A stretch of 32,005 nucleotides of DNA from Desulfurococcales archaeon (GCA_027030065.1 JALVFK010000126.1:1-32005), one strand, 5' to 3'; positions 8,478-17,299 are shown, counted from the stretch's first letter. A program made the numbers and translations. The notes: generated by a model from the letters alone, not told the origin.

Positions 8478-8599
8478 TGGCGGGCCCGGGGGGATTTGAA
8501 CCCCCGACCACTGGCTTCCCCGGAGAAGAACCCGTTGCCTTCAGCGGTTTACGGCCCCTTTAGGAGGCCAGCGCTCTGTCCTGGCTGAGCTACGGGCCC
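8478..8599 (-). tRNA. tRNA-Arg (CCT) with a 44-nt intron, CCA encoded
   Basis: The reverse strand folds into a full cloverleaf: acceptor GGGCCCG/CGGGCCC, D stem GCTC/GAGC, anticodon stem CTGGC/GCCAG and T arm GGGGG-TTCAAAT-CCCCC. Anticodon CCT lies at 8562-8564 (loop C-T-C-C-T-A-A), so it reads AGG (Arg). An intron occupies 8517-8560, at the canonical archaeal 37/38 position. It can pair GGGG (8555-8558) with CTCC (8522-8525), and loop bases CTCC with GGGG across the junction, giving a relaxed bulge-helix-bulge. Discriminator G is followed by an encoded CCA. Confidence 0.95.
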
Positions 8600-8627
8600 G
8601 TTCCTTGTGTTTAGTTAAAGTGGAGTA

Positions 8628-8634
8628 GTATAAG
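8628..8634 (-). promoter_or_regulatory. Probable TATA box for tRNA-Arg
   Basis: The reverse strand reads CTTATAC, centred about 32 bases upstream of the mature tRNA 5' end. This spacing fits archaeal promoters with a short 5' leader that RNase P would remove. Confidence 0.45.
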
Positions 8635-8669
8635 TCTTTCTAACCAACTCTTCCATTAACAAGTATAGG

Positions 8670-8720
8670 GAGCGCATGGAATTAAATGGGAAGGGAGCTG
8701 GGAGATTCTTCCATGCACTC
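8670..8720. repeat. Inverted repeat / stem-loop
   Basis: GAGCGCATGGAA at 8670-8681 pairs with TTCCATGCACTC at 8709-8720: eight consecutive pairs (GCATGGAA/TTCCATGC), one C-A mismatch, then three more pairs, around a 27-nt loop. It lies in the intergenic stretch, 20 bases past the micro-ORF stop on the minus strand. It could be a terminator, a structured RNA element or a protein-binding palindrome; nothing in the sequence decides this. Confidence 0.6.
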
Positions 8721-8739
8721 ATAGTTATGGAATATTTGC

Positions 8740-8823
8740 TTAGGGATAGAATAGTATCGGTTTCTCAAAAGTTCTTGCTGCTTCTAGTCTTTTCTTGTTC
8801 TCGCGTTTCTCTTTTTCTTTCAT
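8740..8823 (-). CDS. Candidate 27-residue microprotein (speculative)
   Basis: Minus-strand ATG at 8823 opens 27 codons: a highly charged N-terminal part MKEKEKRENKKRLEAAR, then TFEKPILFYP and TAA. The Lys/Glu/Arg-rich composition and helix-like spacing are not typical of random AT-rich DNA. A GGTG lies about six bases upstream of the ATG. An AT-rich TATA-like palindrome TAATATATTA sits at 8841-8850, which would place the transcript start very close to the ATG. I do not recognise a family. It could be a chance ORF; conservation in related genomes would decide. Confidence 0.3.
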   Translation of the reverse strand: MKEKEKRENKKRLEAARTFEKPILFYP

Positions 8824-9020
8824 ACTCTACACCCTAGTACTAATATATTAACGAGAGTCTGGTTAGTTGCTCTGGGTTTTTATAAGTTGCGGGTAACCGT
8901 TTACGATAATTGTCGAACTATATTATTTGCGTACGAGTACTAGAACACTTTGTTCTAATGATAGCTCTAAAACACTCGGCAACATACTACTATGCTAGTA
9001 CAAATATTCGTGGTGTTGAT

Positions 9021-9845
9021 ATGGGTGCGGTATCCGGACGTGATATACTTGGATTGTCCATAGGACTTGCTTTAGGGATTTTACTACTAGTCGTAACCAG
9101 TATAGTATTAAATCAGCCATTGTTTGGCGTAACCTGGACTCCTCGTCAAGAATACTATCTGAAGATAGACCCAGCTTATATATACTTAAGAGTTGAGACT
9201 ATCTCAAATAATACACCATTACTAAGGGGCAAAACCCTCATATGGTATATTATAATAATTAGAATAGAAAATCCTTACAACAATACTGTTGAGCTCAGAA
9301 GCGTTGAAGTACACCTGCCTGAGAACGTGTTTATAAGTAATTGTGGAAAACAAGGAAAAAACATTACTGCAACTATTGCAATAGGAGCTAATAGGACTAG
9401 AGAGGCCCAAAAAGAGGTTTTCGGTGTTTCAGGAAATGTATTATTCGATGCATGGATCAATAAGACTATTTGCGCCTACGGATTCTCAAACGATCTCCTA
9501 AGAGATAGTGCTAAAAGAGTATTTGACCGCAATACACAGTATTGGATAAATGGCGGTGATCAGAGGTTCAATCATTTATATGTAGTAATCACTGGTGTAG
9601 CAGAGCTACCAGGTCCCTGGAAATATAGGTTGCAAGAACTACAGATCCCACAGTACCTGGTTCTAGCCGCTAATGGAAGAACAATTAAGACTAATGATAT
9701 TGTAGAGGCCTTAAAGATAATGACTATAAACTTAACGCGGATTGATACAAATACCTATGTATACAACACGATTCCCCGGGGATTAGGCTTTGACTTGGAG
9801 GGAACACCAACAATAAATACATACTATAATGGGACCTGGCCATGA
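9021..9845 (+). CDS. Unknown membrane-anchored extracellular protein
   Basis: A 274-residue protein from ATG 9021, chosen because GGTG lies 9-10 bases upstream; the frame is open further back to a TTG at 8910, but that extension does not look like protein of this type. Residues about 9-30 form one hydrophobic helix (ILGLSIGLALGILLLVVTSI). The rest is hydrophilic and beta-rich with several N-glycosylation sequons (NNT, NIT, NRT, NKT, NLT, NGT), as expected for a protein exposed outside the cell. No catalytic motif was recognised. Its stop overlaps the next gene's ATG (ATGA), so it is coupled to the winged-helix membrane regulator and the two probably act together, for example as a sensor and regulator pair. 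Confidence 0.7.
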   Translation: MGAVSGRDILGLSIGLALGILLLVVTSIVLNQPLFGVTWTPRQEYYLKIDPAYIYLRVETISNNTPLLRGKTLIWYIIIIRIENPYNNTVELRSVEVHLPENVFISNCGKQGKNITATIAIGANRTREAQKEVFGVSGNVLFDAWINKTICAYGFSNDLLRDSAKRVFDRNTQYWINGGDQRFNHLYVVITGVAELPGPWKYRLQELQIPQYLVLAANGRTIKTNDIVEALKIMTINLTRIDTNTYVYNTIPRGLGFDLEGTPTINTYYNGTWP

Positions 9846-10264
9846 AAAACAATGATGGTGTGCACCAGCTTCAAGCAACAACGCTAAGAATATACCTTTA
9901 CCTACTTGACCAAAATAGGCCCCAAGGACCCAGAGAAATTACTAGAGCGTTAAACCTAAGCAGTCCAAGTATAGCATATTATCACCTAAGAAAACTAGAA
10001 GAACTAGGACTAGTTAAGAAAACATCGGAAGGATACATAGCCCTACCGGGAGCCAAAATAGAAGGATACATAACGCTGGGTAAGAGAATATTACCAAAAC
10101 TAAAGTTCTACGCATTATTATACACGGGTATACTTATAGTAGAACTCACAGGCTTACTGATCACTATATTAAATAGGCAAGTACCTAAACCAGAACTACT
10201 AATCCTAATAGCATTAACACTAATAACCATAATCATACTAACAAAAGAATCAAAAATAGCATAA
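9842..10264 (+). CDS. Membrane-anchored winged-helix transcription regulator
   Basis: A 140-residue protein. Residues 10-68 form a winged-helix domain, with GPREITRALNLSSPSIAYYHL as the helix-turn-helix and KLEELGLVKKTSEGYIAL as the following helix and wing; this resembles ArsR/MarR-type archaeal regulators. Two hydrophobic segments (about 89-110 and 117-133) make it a predicted membrane protein with the DNA-binding domain in the cytoplasm. It starts inside the stop codon of the upstream anchored protein (4-bp overlap). A role in transmitting a surface or membrane signal to transcription is inference; the target promoter is unknown and could be its own. Confidence 0.75.
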   Translation: MKNNDGVHQLQATTLRIYLYLLDQNRPQGPREITRALNLSSPSIAYYHLRKLEELGLVKKTSEGYIALPGAKIEGYITLGKRILPKLKFYALLYTGILIVELTGLLITILNRQVPKPELLILIALTLITIIILTKESKIA

Positions 10265-10278
10265 AATCCAGGTAAACG

Positions 10279-10286
10279 CTTATAAA
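10279..10286 (+). promoter_or_regulatory. Probable TATA box for tRNA-Asp
   Basis: CTTATAAA lies 33-40 bases upstream of the mature tRNA-Asp 5' end, which leaves room for a short leader after initiation about 25 bases downstream of the box. Confidence 0.5.
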
Positions 10287-10318
10287 CCGATCCACAAGTA
10301 ATCTAACCCGCTAGTCGC

Positions 10319-10396
10319 GCCGCGGTAGTATAGCCCGGCCTAGTATGCGGGCCTGTCGAGCCCGTGACCCGGGTTCAAATCCCGGCCGCGGCGCCA
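10319..10396 (+). tRNA. tRNA-Asp (GTC), CCA encoded
   Basis: Cloverleaf with acceptor GCCGCGG/CCGCGGC, anticodon stem CGGGC/GCCCG with loop CTGTCGA (anticodon GTC), T loop TTCAAAT and discriminator G followed by CCA. No intron. The gene is transcribed towards aIF5A. Confidence 0.97.
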
Positions 10397-10516
10397 CTAA
10401 AACCAGTTAACCGTTCTTTATAATGCAATGAGCCATTACTTAATACTCAATTGGCTTAGATTTAGTGATAGGATTTTTATGTGGTTGTGTACACTCTTGT
10501 GCGTGGGGTATTAATT

Positions 10517-10918
10517 ATGAGTAAATCATATGCAACTCTAGGCGAGCTAAAGCCCGGTAGCTTTATAATAATTGACGGGGAGCCTTGCAAGATCGTTGAG
10601 ATGAGTAGAGCTAAGACGGGTAAACATGGAAGCGCTAAGGCACACGTGGTAGCTATAGGCTTGTTCACTGGTAACAAGAGAACTATGGTCGCACCAGTAG
10701 ACACACGAGTAGAAGTACCCATTATTGATAAGAGGACTGGCCAGGTAATAGCTGATATGGGTGACATGGTACAAATAATGGATCTTGAAACCTATGAGAC
10801 ATTCGAAATAGAGAAACCTAAGGACGAGGAACTAGCATCTAAGCTAAAACCAGGCGTTGAAGTAGAATACTGGGTTGTACTAGGACGCAGAATAATTATG
10901 AGAACACGTGGAGCTTAA
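10517..10918 (+). CDS. eif5A: Translation initiation factor 5A (aIF5A)
   Basis: A 133-residue protein starting [20 protein letters not shown]. The hypusination loop [13 protein letters not shown] is present, and K36 is the lysine expected to be modified (hypusine or deoxyhypusine). The C-terminal half forms the OB-fold domain. aIF5A helps stalled ribosomes form peptide bonds. I chose the ATG at 10517 over an upstream GTG/ATG frame (10481) because it gives the family N-terminus and has GTGGGG about 9 bases upstream. Confidence 0.96.
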   Translation: MSKSYATLGELKPGSFIIIDGEPCKIVEMSRAKTGKHGSAKAHVVAIGLFTGNKRTMVAPVDTRVEVPIIDKRTGQVIADMGDMVQIMDLETYETFEIEKPKDEELASKLKPGVEVEYWVVLGRRIIMRTRGA

Positions 10919-11133
10919 TTACCAATATGTCTAATACTAGAGTTTTTAGAAAACAAACAGATTTTCTCTTCCACTATCCATACACAAGATAAATAATATC
11001 TTCTCCGCATACTCGTTTTTATCTAGCTTTAACGACATCATTAACGTCTACATCTCCACTTTAAATTATACCTTACTTTAAGATGAGTTTTCTATAATCG
11101 TTTGTTGAAAAGTAGTTAGAGTCTTGCTATTTT

Positions 11134-11221
11134 TGGTGCGGGGGGTGGGATTTGAACCCACGCAGGCCTACGCCAGCGGATCTTAAGTCCGCCCCCTTTG
11201 TCCAGGCTCGGGCACCCCCGC
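11134..11221 (-). tRNA. tRNA-Leu (TAA), CCA encoded
   Basis: The reverse strand gives acceptor GCGGGGG/CCCCCGC, anticodon stem GCGGA/TCCGC with loop CTTAAGA (anticodon TAA), a long variable arm (class II) and T arm GTGGG-TTCAAAT-CCCAC. Discriminator A is followed by CCA. This is a leucine tRNA without an intron. The 215 bp to its left (10919-11133) contain no gene I could support. Confidence 0.96.
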
Positions 11222-11259
11222 ACCTGGGACGCTTATGTGTTATGTGCTTGTGTCTGCTG

Positions 11260-11267
11260 TTTTATAG
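11260..11267 (-). promoter_or_regulatory. Probable TATA box for tRNA-Leu
   Basis: The reverse strand reads CTATAAAA, centred about 42 bases upstream of the mature tRNA-Leu 5' end. A leader of roughly 17 nt would be needed. Confidence 0.4.
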
Positions 11268-11350
11268 TGTTGTTGAGTGTGTTAATAAAGCTTGTTTGGT
11301 TTGGGTTTATATTGTGTTGTGGTAGCCTATGTGTTGTGGGCTGTTTAGTT

Positions 11351-12505
11351 ATGGAGAGGTTTTTCCGATATGATAGGGGGGTTTTAGAGAGTATTAGTAG
11401 AGTTACACGTGTGGAAGACTTCTTAAGGAGTATTAGGGTTCCTGGTAGACGGTATTATGTTAGAGTTAACTTGCTGCGTATTTCTAGGGGAGAGTTTATT
11501 GATTTGTTGAAGAACCATGGCGTAGAGGCTTATGGTGACGAATTCTTAAGTGAAGCTATATGGTTTCCAGTTAAGGGACCCTTTAGGGTTCCAGTTGTGG
11601 ATAAGGTTGTTGTTGCGAACAAGTATGCTGCCGAGAGCGTATATCTTGGCGCTGATCTTTTTGCTCCCGGTGTTGTTAGTGCTGTAGGTGTAAGGAAAGG
11701 AGATGAGGTCAACGTTATTTCAGTCAATGGAGATCTCGTTGCCTATGGTATTGCGGAGATGAGCGGCGACGAAATGGTTTCAAGGAAGAAGGGGTTAGCT
11801 GTACGTAATCTTGTATCAGTTTACCGAGTACCTAGTCTTAGACGTATAACTGGAATACGAGAAGACTGGTTTTATGAGCAGAGCTTCCCCGCTATGCTTA
11901 CCTCGAGAATACTTGATCCCCAGCCTAGTGAAGTTATAGTTGATATGTGTGCTGCTCCTGGAGGAAAAACAAGTCATATAGTAGAACTTAGTAGAGGGGA
12001 GGCAATAGTCTATGCTTTTGATCACTCTAATACACGTGTCAAGAAGTTAAAGGAAACTTTAGGCAGACTAGGACACTTAGATAGAGCTAAAGTACTGAAA
12101 GCCGATTCACGTTATCTAGATGTAGATTTCCCGCACCTTAGAGCTGATAAGGTATTACTTGATCCCCCATGCTCTGCGTTGGGAGTTAGGCCCAAACTTT
12201 ATGATGAGAAGAAATACAGTGATATCTTAAATAGTAGTCGTTATCAACGTCAATTCATTAAAGTTGCTTACCGCTTATTAAAACCAGGGGGCATATTAGT
12301 GTATTCGACTTGTACTATAACCATTGAGGAGAACGAAGAAAACATAGAATATGCTTTAAGCCTAGGATTCCAAGTAGACGAGATATGGAGACCCTTCGGC
12401 ATGACTGGTGTAAAAGACTATTGGTTCTCAACTAGTCTATTAAGATTCCTACCAAACATCCATGATATGCCCGGCTACTTTATAGCACGACTAGTAAAAC
12501 CTTAA
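11351..12505 (+). CDS. PUA-domain RNA cytosine-C5 methyltransferase (NSUN6-like)
   Basis: A 384-residue NOL1/NOP2/Sun family enzyme. A PUA RNA-binding domain is inserted at about residues 84-160 (VVVANKYAAESVYLGADLFAPGVV). The catalytic domain has SAM motif DMCAAPGGKT (198-207), DPPCS with C274, and the catalytic S-T-C at 319-321. The PUA plus Sun arrangement matches archaeal relatives of NSUN6, which methylate C72 of certain tRNAs; the target here is inferred. The upstream frame (from 11198) runs through the tRNA-Leu gene, so I start at ATG 11351, which gives the conserved N-terminus MERFFRYDR. The stop overlaps nob1 tail to tail by 4 bp. Confidence 0.88.
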   Translation: MERFFRYDRGVLESISRVTRVEDFLRSIRVPGRRYYVRVNLLRISRGEFIDLLKNHGVEAYGDEFLSEAIWFPVKGPFRVPVVDKVVVANKYAAESVYLGADLFAPGVVSAVGVRKGDEVNVISVNGDLVAYGIAEMSGDEMVSRKKGLAVRNLVSVYRVPSLRRITGIREDWFYEQSFPAMLTSRILDPQPSEVIVDMCAAPGGKTSHIVELSRGEAIVYAFDHSNTRVKKLKETLGRLGHLDRAKVLKADSRYLDVDFPHLRADKVLLDPPCSALGVRPKLYDEKKYSDILNSSRYQRQFIKVAYRLLKPGGILVYSTCTITIEENEENIEYALSLGFQVDEIWRPFGMTGVKDYWFSTSLLRFLPNIHDMPGYFIARLVKP

Positions 12506-13029
12506 TGCCTTATTCTTCTGGCTAAAGGAAACCCACATCTCGGACAAGTAGTAGAATTCGTTACACCCCTCCAACCACAGTTCGGGCAATAGACTTCATA
12601 CTTTCTCATCTCCTTTATACCAATAGTTTTTACAGCCATAAATACTAGGTTCAAGTACAAGGCAGTATTCTGAACAGAATAATCATCTGACACCAATATT
12701 ACTTCGTAGCCTTTGCGCTTAAACCAATAAGCTAGTGCTAAAATACTAATATCAGCACTTGATAAACGATTAAGTTCTCCGATTTCACCAGCCTTCTTGA
12801 CTACCTCTTTAACTGCTCTCTTAGGAGGACTTACTACTTCCAGCTTGTTTGACACTAATGCTAGTTCAAGTATCCTCTTACTATATTCGTCTCTAATTTC
12901 CTCAATTATTTTAGGTGTTGTATAATGTTTACCTGGAAGCGATAAAGGCATTCCGGCAAAGATACCGCTTGCATCATGTATGAATATTCTTCTCTTCTCC
13001 CTACTATCTTCTCTCAAAGACTCGCTCAT
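12502..13029 (-). CDS. nob1: rRNA maturation endonuclease Nob1
   Basis: A 175-residue protein with an N-terminal PIN nuclease domain and a C-terminal zinc ribbon. Acidic residues fit the PIN active site: D19 in FIHDASGIFAG, D93 in SSADISILALA and the DD in LVSDDYSVQN. The ribbon is CPNCGWRG, 9 residues, then CPRCG. Nob1 cleaves the 3' end of pre-16S rRNA at site D. It overlaps the end of the upstream NAD kinase gene by 26 bp. Confidence 0.92.
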   Translation of the reverse strand: MSESLREDSREKRRIFIHDASGIFAGMPLSLPGKHYTTPKIIEEIRDEYSKRILELALVSNKLEVVSPPKRAVKEVVKKAGEIGELNRLSSADISILALAYWFKRKGYEVILVSDDYSVQNTALYLNLVFMAVKTIGIKEMRKYEVYCPNCGWRGVTNSTTCPRCGFPLARRIRH

Positions 13030-13825
13030 ATATTGGTAGCCTCTGGAACCTTATCACTCTAACAGGTGTTGGAGCCTTAGTAATGGTAACTATCTCTCCG
13101 GGATCAATATCTATCAAGTATTGTCCATCTATTAATAGTCTTGCCCGAGGCGAATCACTCCTTATAGCCACTTGTACAATTGCTGTTGGCGGAAGAATTA
13201 TTGTTCTTAGGTAAAGTTGTAGTGGATTAAGAGGTGTAACTATTATTGACTGTACTTCAGGGTCGACTATAGGTCCTCCAGCCGATAATGAGTACGCTGT
13301 AGAACCTATAGGAGTAGCAACAATTATGCCGTCACCGTCTAGAGAAAATAGTGGTTCTCCATCCTTGAATACTCTAAGTCTAACAACTTTAAAATCTGGT
13401 TGTAGAAAAGCTACTTCATTTAAAGCATAGGGTAGTTTTATATTCTTACCCTCTATTTTCGCTTGGAGCCTCATATAGCGTACTATAATATACTTACCAT
13501 CCAATAGGTCCCTTATACGAGCCGTTACTTCGTAAGGATTTACATCTAATAGGAACCCCCTCCTCCCTAACCTAATAGTCATAATTGCTGGCTGACGATC
13601 TCCTAATAGTTGGACGGTTCTTAAGAATGTACCATCACCACCAACTACAACTATAACATCTGGTGTTTCACGAGTTAAATCAAATATCTTATCAGAACCA
13701 ATATAACTGGCTGCAATCGAGTCAAAGAATACTTCTATACCGTTCTCACTAGCCGCTTTTAATATCTCAAATAATATCTTCGATATAGACTTATCTCCTG
13801 GTTTGGCTACAACACCTATCTTCAA
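13004..13825 (-). CDS. nadK: NAD kinase
   Basis: A 273-residue protein with the NAD kinase signature GGDGT (62-66) in VVVVGGDGTFLRTV, and the second conserved block DGDGIIVATPIGSTAYSLSAGGP that binds NAD and the phosphate donor. It makes NADP from NAD; archaeal enzymes can use ATP or polyphosphate. The TTG start lies at the edge of an 89-bp divergent gap shared with trm5. It is the first gene of a two-gene unit with nob1. Confidence 0.95.
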   Translation of the reverse strand: MKIGVVAKPGDKSISKILFEILKAASENGIEVFFDSIAASYIGSDKIFDLTRETPDVIVVVGGDGTFLRTVQLLGDRQPAIMTIRLGRRGFLLDVNPYEVTARIRDLLDGKYIIVRYMRLQAKIEGKNIKLPYALNEVAFLQPDFKVVRLRVFKDGEPLFSLDGDGIIVATPIGSTAYSLSAGGPIVDPEVQSIIVTPLNPLQLYLRTIILPPTAIVQVAIRSDSPRARLLIDGQYLIDIDPGEIVTITKAPTPVRVIRFQRLPIYERVFERR

Positions 13826-13914
13826 TGCATAAACCCTTATACCTATCTGTAAATGGTTTCAGACTATCCCTTTATCTAATACTGTCTTGTAAACCTATTT
13901 TAGGTGTTGCATAA

Positions 13915-14967
13915 ATGATTTACTGTGTAAAAACCGGTATTAGCACGCATAAGCATATTATAGAACAATTAGCAAGAAAATGCCTTATAAATCCTCGTTA
14001 TAAGATAGAATGTACTGAAGACTATTGTCTAATACCATTGAAGAACACACTTAACGATTTAAAAAACAACAATATAATTATAATTGATTGCTCTCCTCCT
14101 CTAAATAATTTTAGAGGAAAAAATCTAAGAAATATAGTAAAAGAGTACCTAGGAGAAGAGGTAGCAAGCAAGGTTCCTAGATCATATGATATTATTGGTG
14201 AGGCCATTATAATACAGCTTCCAGAAGAACTTAAAGATTACTATTGTTTCATATCTGACTTACTATTAACGCTACATCCTAACGCAAAATCAGTATATCG
14301 AAGAACAAGCAAGACAAGAAGTGAATATAGAATTAGAGATCTAGAACACATAGGTGGCATGAAGATAACAGAAACCATTTACCGTGAACACGGGTTATCT
14401 TTTTATGTATTATTGGGACTAGTATATGTCAATCCTAGTTTTAGTTATGAACATAGACTGATAGCAGAGATGACGGAAAATAGAGAGAAAGTACTTGATA
14501 TGTTTGCTGGCATAGGAGGATTTACACTAAACATTGCTGCAAGAAAAAATACTAGAATACTAGCTGTGGACATAAATCCATGGGCTGTTTATTGCGGCCT
14601 ACGAAGTATAAGTTTGAATAGAAAGAAAATAAAGAGTGAAATAGTATATATTAACAGCGACATTAGATCTCTATCAGAGTATATTAGAAGAGACTATTTT
14701 GATAGAGTAATTATGAATTTACCATTGTATTCTATAGATTTCTTACCCCTAGCAATACATCATGTGAAAAACAACGGTATTATACACTTTTATGGTGTGG
14801 AGAAGTCCCTGGATAGACTCGTGGAAAAGATATCTGAAAACATAGAGAGTCTCTTACCTGGCGTTCTATTAGAAGTGATTGATGCTAGAAAAGTGCTAGA
14901 ATACGCTCCATACAAGTATATTTATCGTATTGATTTGGCTATTCGTAAGGCTATAAATACTACATAG
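13915..14967 (+). CDS. trm5: tRNA (guanine37-N1)-methyltransferase Trm5 family
   Basis: A 350-residue protein with the Trm5 layout: an N-terminal D1 region, then VPRSYDIIGEAIIIQLPEEL (D2, about 87-106), a variable part, and the Rossmann domain with DMFAGIGGFT (195-204), VDINPWAV and NLP (268-270). Trm5 places a methyl on G37 next to the anticodon, which prevents frameshifting and can lead to wyosine bases; related Taw22-type enzymes are alternatives I cannot exclude. The ATG follows a TTTAGGTG ribosome-binding site. Its last 46 bases overlap the 3' end of the DUF371 gene on the other strand. Confidence 0.86.
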   Translation: MIYCVKTGISTHKHIIEQLARKCLINPRYKIECTEDYCLIPLKNTLNDLKNNNIIIIDCSPPLNNFRGKNLRNIVKEYLGEEVASKVPRSYDIIGEAIIIQLPEELKDYYCFISDLLLTLHPNAKSVYRRTSKTRSEYRIRDLEHIGGMKITETIYREHGLSFYVLLGLVYVNPSFSYEHRLIAEMTENREKVLDMFAGIGGFTLNIAARKNTRILAVDINPWAVYCGLRSISLNRKKIKSEIVYINSDIRSLSEYIRRDYFDRVIMNLPLYSIDFLPLAIHHVKNNGIIHFYGVEKSLDRLVEKISENIESLLPGVLLEVIDARKVLEYAPYKYIYRIDLAIRKAINTT

Positions 14968-15377
14968 AGAAAAGATCCTTTCACTAAATCGTCTATTAAT
15001 GAACGCGATAAATCTATTGCCGCTTTATTAGCATTAATCATGATTGTTGCATCATCTATATAAGAAGACTTTCTAATTATTATTCTGCGATCATCATTTA
15101 ATACTAAGTCCTTAGACCCCCTGCCAATTACTACATCAACATTATTTCTAGTAATAAGCACAGCAATTATAACCGAATTATCTGCCCTCGCAATACGCTT
15201 AAACTCTTCCGAAAAATCTATCAATGCTTTATCTGCTTTAACACCTACAATACAGTCTCCGAGAGGCGTTAGATAATCATCTCGAGTTATCTCTATAGTT
15301 GATCTATGTGTAGCGCTTACATTAACGTGCCCACGACTTTTTACTAGTTCCACTGCTATATTCACTTGACCACTCAT
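14922..15377 (-). CDS. DUF371 family conserved archaeal protein
   Basis: A 151-residue protein whose core GHVNVSATHRSTIEIT followed by YLTPLGDCIVGVKADKAL is the DUF371 signature. The family is archaeal and uncharacterised; conserved His, Asp and Cys residues hint at a metal or nucleotide site, but no function is established. The start is ATG at 15377, divergent from pcm. The 3' end overlaps trm5 antiparallel by 46 bp. Confidence 0.85.
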   Translation of the reverse strand: MSGQVNIAVELVKSRGHVNVSATHRSTIEITRDDYLTPLGDCIVGVKADKALIDFSEEFKRIARADNSVIIAVLITRNNVDVVIGRGSKDLVLNDDRRIIIRKSSYIDDATIMINANKAAIDLSRSLIDDLVKGSFLYVVFIALRIAKSIR

Positions 15378-15445
15378 AAATACCTATACCAGATTTTATC
15401 ATTGAAATACCAAGATTTAATCTTATATCGGATACTACATAATAG

Positions 15446-16165
<720 letters not shown>

Positions 16166-16204
16166 TCTTAAGTTCGAAGGATTTGAAGTTTAAGTTAACA
16201 CACA

Positions 16205-17257
16205 TTATTTCTTAAACCATAAGTCTAGTCCTAACTGTTTGCTTTTTATATGTTCACGATAAGCTGTTTTAAGTCTGTTTAAAGCGTTTCTCACCCTCTC
16301 TGGTGAGAAGTCGTGTTCTTTTACGAGCAGTTCTATAACTGCGTTCTCATCTGGTTCTTTCCATTCTAGTTTGTAATCGTCAGTTACTTGTGGATTTAGG
16401 AAGTATTCTCTTATTTTTAATGGGTCAATGGGGAACTCGTGCCTCGGTAGTGCTTTCAATGCTTTTTCGAGACTGCCGTATGTTTTTATTATCTTCAATG
16501 CTGTTTTTGGACCTATTCCCTTTACTCCCTCAGGATTATAATCCGTTCCTAGAAGAATTGCTATATCTACTAATTGTTCTCTAGTAATACCTAATTCTCG
16601 TAATAGAGTATCTAGTTCTATTAGTTCGGGTTTTATTTCAACGTAAACGTTTTTTCGGGGAAGTTTTCTTCTTCCTGTTATAGTTAGATTTCTCACGAGT
16701 CTAGGTGTACCAAAGAGTAATGAGTCGTAATCTTGGCTTGCTGAAGCATAAGCATCACCCTTCTGCGCCATGTATGCCGCTTGGGCTTCTCCTTCAGCTG
16801 GTGCTTGAACCCATGGTATACCCATAGCTGTTAGCAGTTTTTTAGCATCTTCAACCATCGGTTCAGTTAATCTCGACGACATTTGTGCGTAGCGTTTAGC
16901 TGCTTCTAGATCACCTTTTGATAAAGCTTCTTCGTATTTTCTTACTGCTTCCTCCTTTACCTTCTTTCTGCGCTCTATTTCCATTTTCTTCAGCTCAGGA
17001 GGTTTACCGTCAAATACGTAAACTGGTTTTATACCTTGCTCCATTATATTTATCGTCCTGTAAAATAAGCCGCTAAGATGACTGGTTATTCTACCCCGCC
17101 TATCTTTTAGTGGCGTTCCATCGGGTTGACGTATTGCCGTCAAGAACTGATATAAGGCATTATAAGCGTCAATTGCTATTATTTTTCCCCTAAGTTCTTT
17201 TAATTCTATTACTCTTATTGCTTTCTCTGGTATGAGATCGCGTAAATTTACGCCCAT
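16205..17257 (-). CDS. fen: Flap endonuclease 1 (FEN1)
   Basis: A 350-residue structure-specific nuclease. N-terminal [15 protein letters not shown], then [23 protein letters not shown] and [15 protein letters not shown] supply the acidic metal-binding residues; a helix-hairpin-helix region contains [20 protein letters not shown]. The C-terminus [10 protein letters not shown] is a PCNA-interacting PIP box. FEN1 removes flaps during Okazaki-fragment maturation and repair. I use ATG at 17257 because AGGTG lies 7 bases upstream and MGV is the conserved start; the TTG two codons earlier is too close. Confidence 0.97.
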   Translation of the reverse strand: MGVNLRDLIPEKAIRVIELKELRGKIIAIDAYNALYQFLTAIRQPDGTPLKDRRGRITSHLSGLFYRTINIMEQGIKPVYVFDGKPPELKKMEIERRKKVKEEAVRKYEEALSKGDLEAAKRYAQMSSRLTEPMVEDAKKLLTAMGIPWVQAPAEGEAQAAYMAQKGDAYASASQDYDSLLFGTPRLVRNLTITGRRKLPRKNVYVEIKPELIELDTLLRELGITREQLVDIAILLGTDYNPEGVKGIGPKTALKIIKTYGSLEKALKALPRHEFPIDPLKIREYFLNPQVTDDYKLEWKEPDENAVIELLVKEHDFSPERVRNALNRLKTAYREHIKSKQLGLDLWFKK

Positions 17258-17299
17258 GAACAAACACCTAGTCTATTAATAATTTATTTTGCTTTTAAC

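Larger units (their letters stand above)
8600..9020. other. Gene-poor stretch: promoter elements, hairpin, micro-ORF candidate
   Basis: About 420 bp separate tRNA-Arg from the membrane-protein start. It contains the tRNA-Arg TATA element (8628-8634, minus), a strong inverted repeat (8670-8720), a 27-codon candidate ORF (8740-8823, minus) and a TATA-like element TTTTTATAAG (8877-8886, plus) for the membrane-protein/regulator pair. The 291 bp at 8187-8477, between srp54 and the tRNA, show no gene or RNA that I could recognise. Confidence 0.5.

Noticed and set aside
8416-8499. Short plus-strand ORF running into tRNA-Arg
   Set aside because: It ends inside the tRNA gene and has no supporting signals.
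10928-10993. 21-codon ATG frame after aIF5A
   Set aside because: Short, no clear ribosome-binding site, ordinary composition; probably chance.
11198-11350. N-terminal extension of the NSUN6-like methylase frame with a Cys-rich hydrophobic segment
   Set aside because: It runs through the tRNA-Leu gene on the other strand, and the conserved protein begins at ATG 11351.
14098-14117. Hairpin CCTCTAAA/TTTAGAGG with a 4-nt loop
   Set aside because: It lies inside the trm5 coding sequence and is likely a chance pairing.
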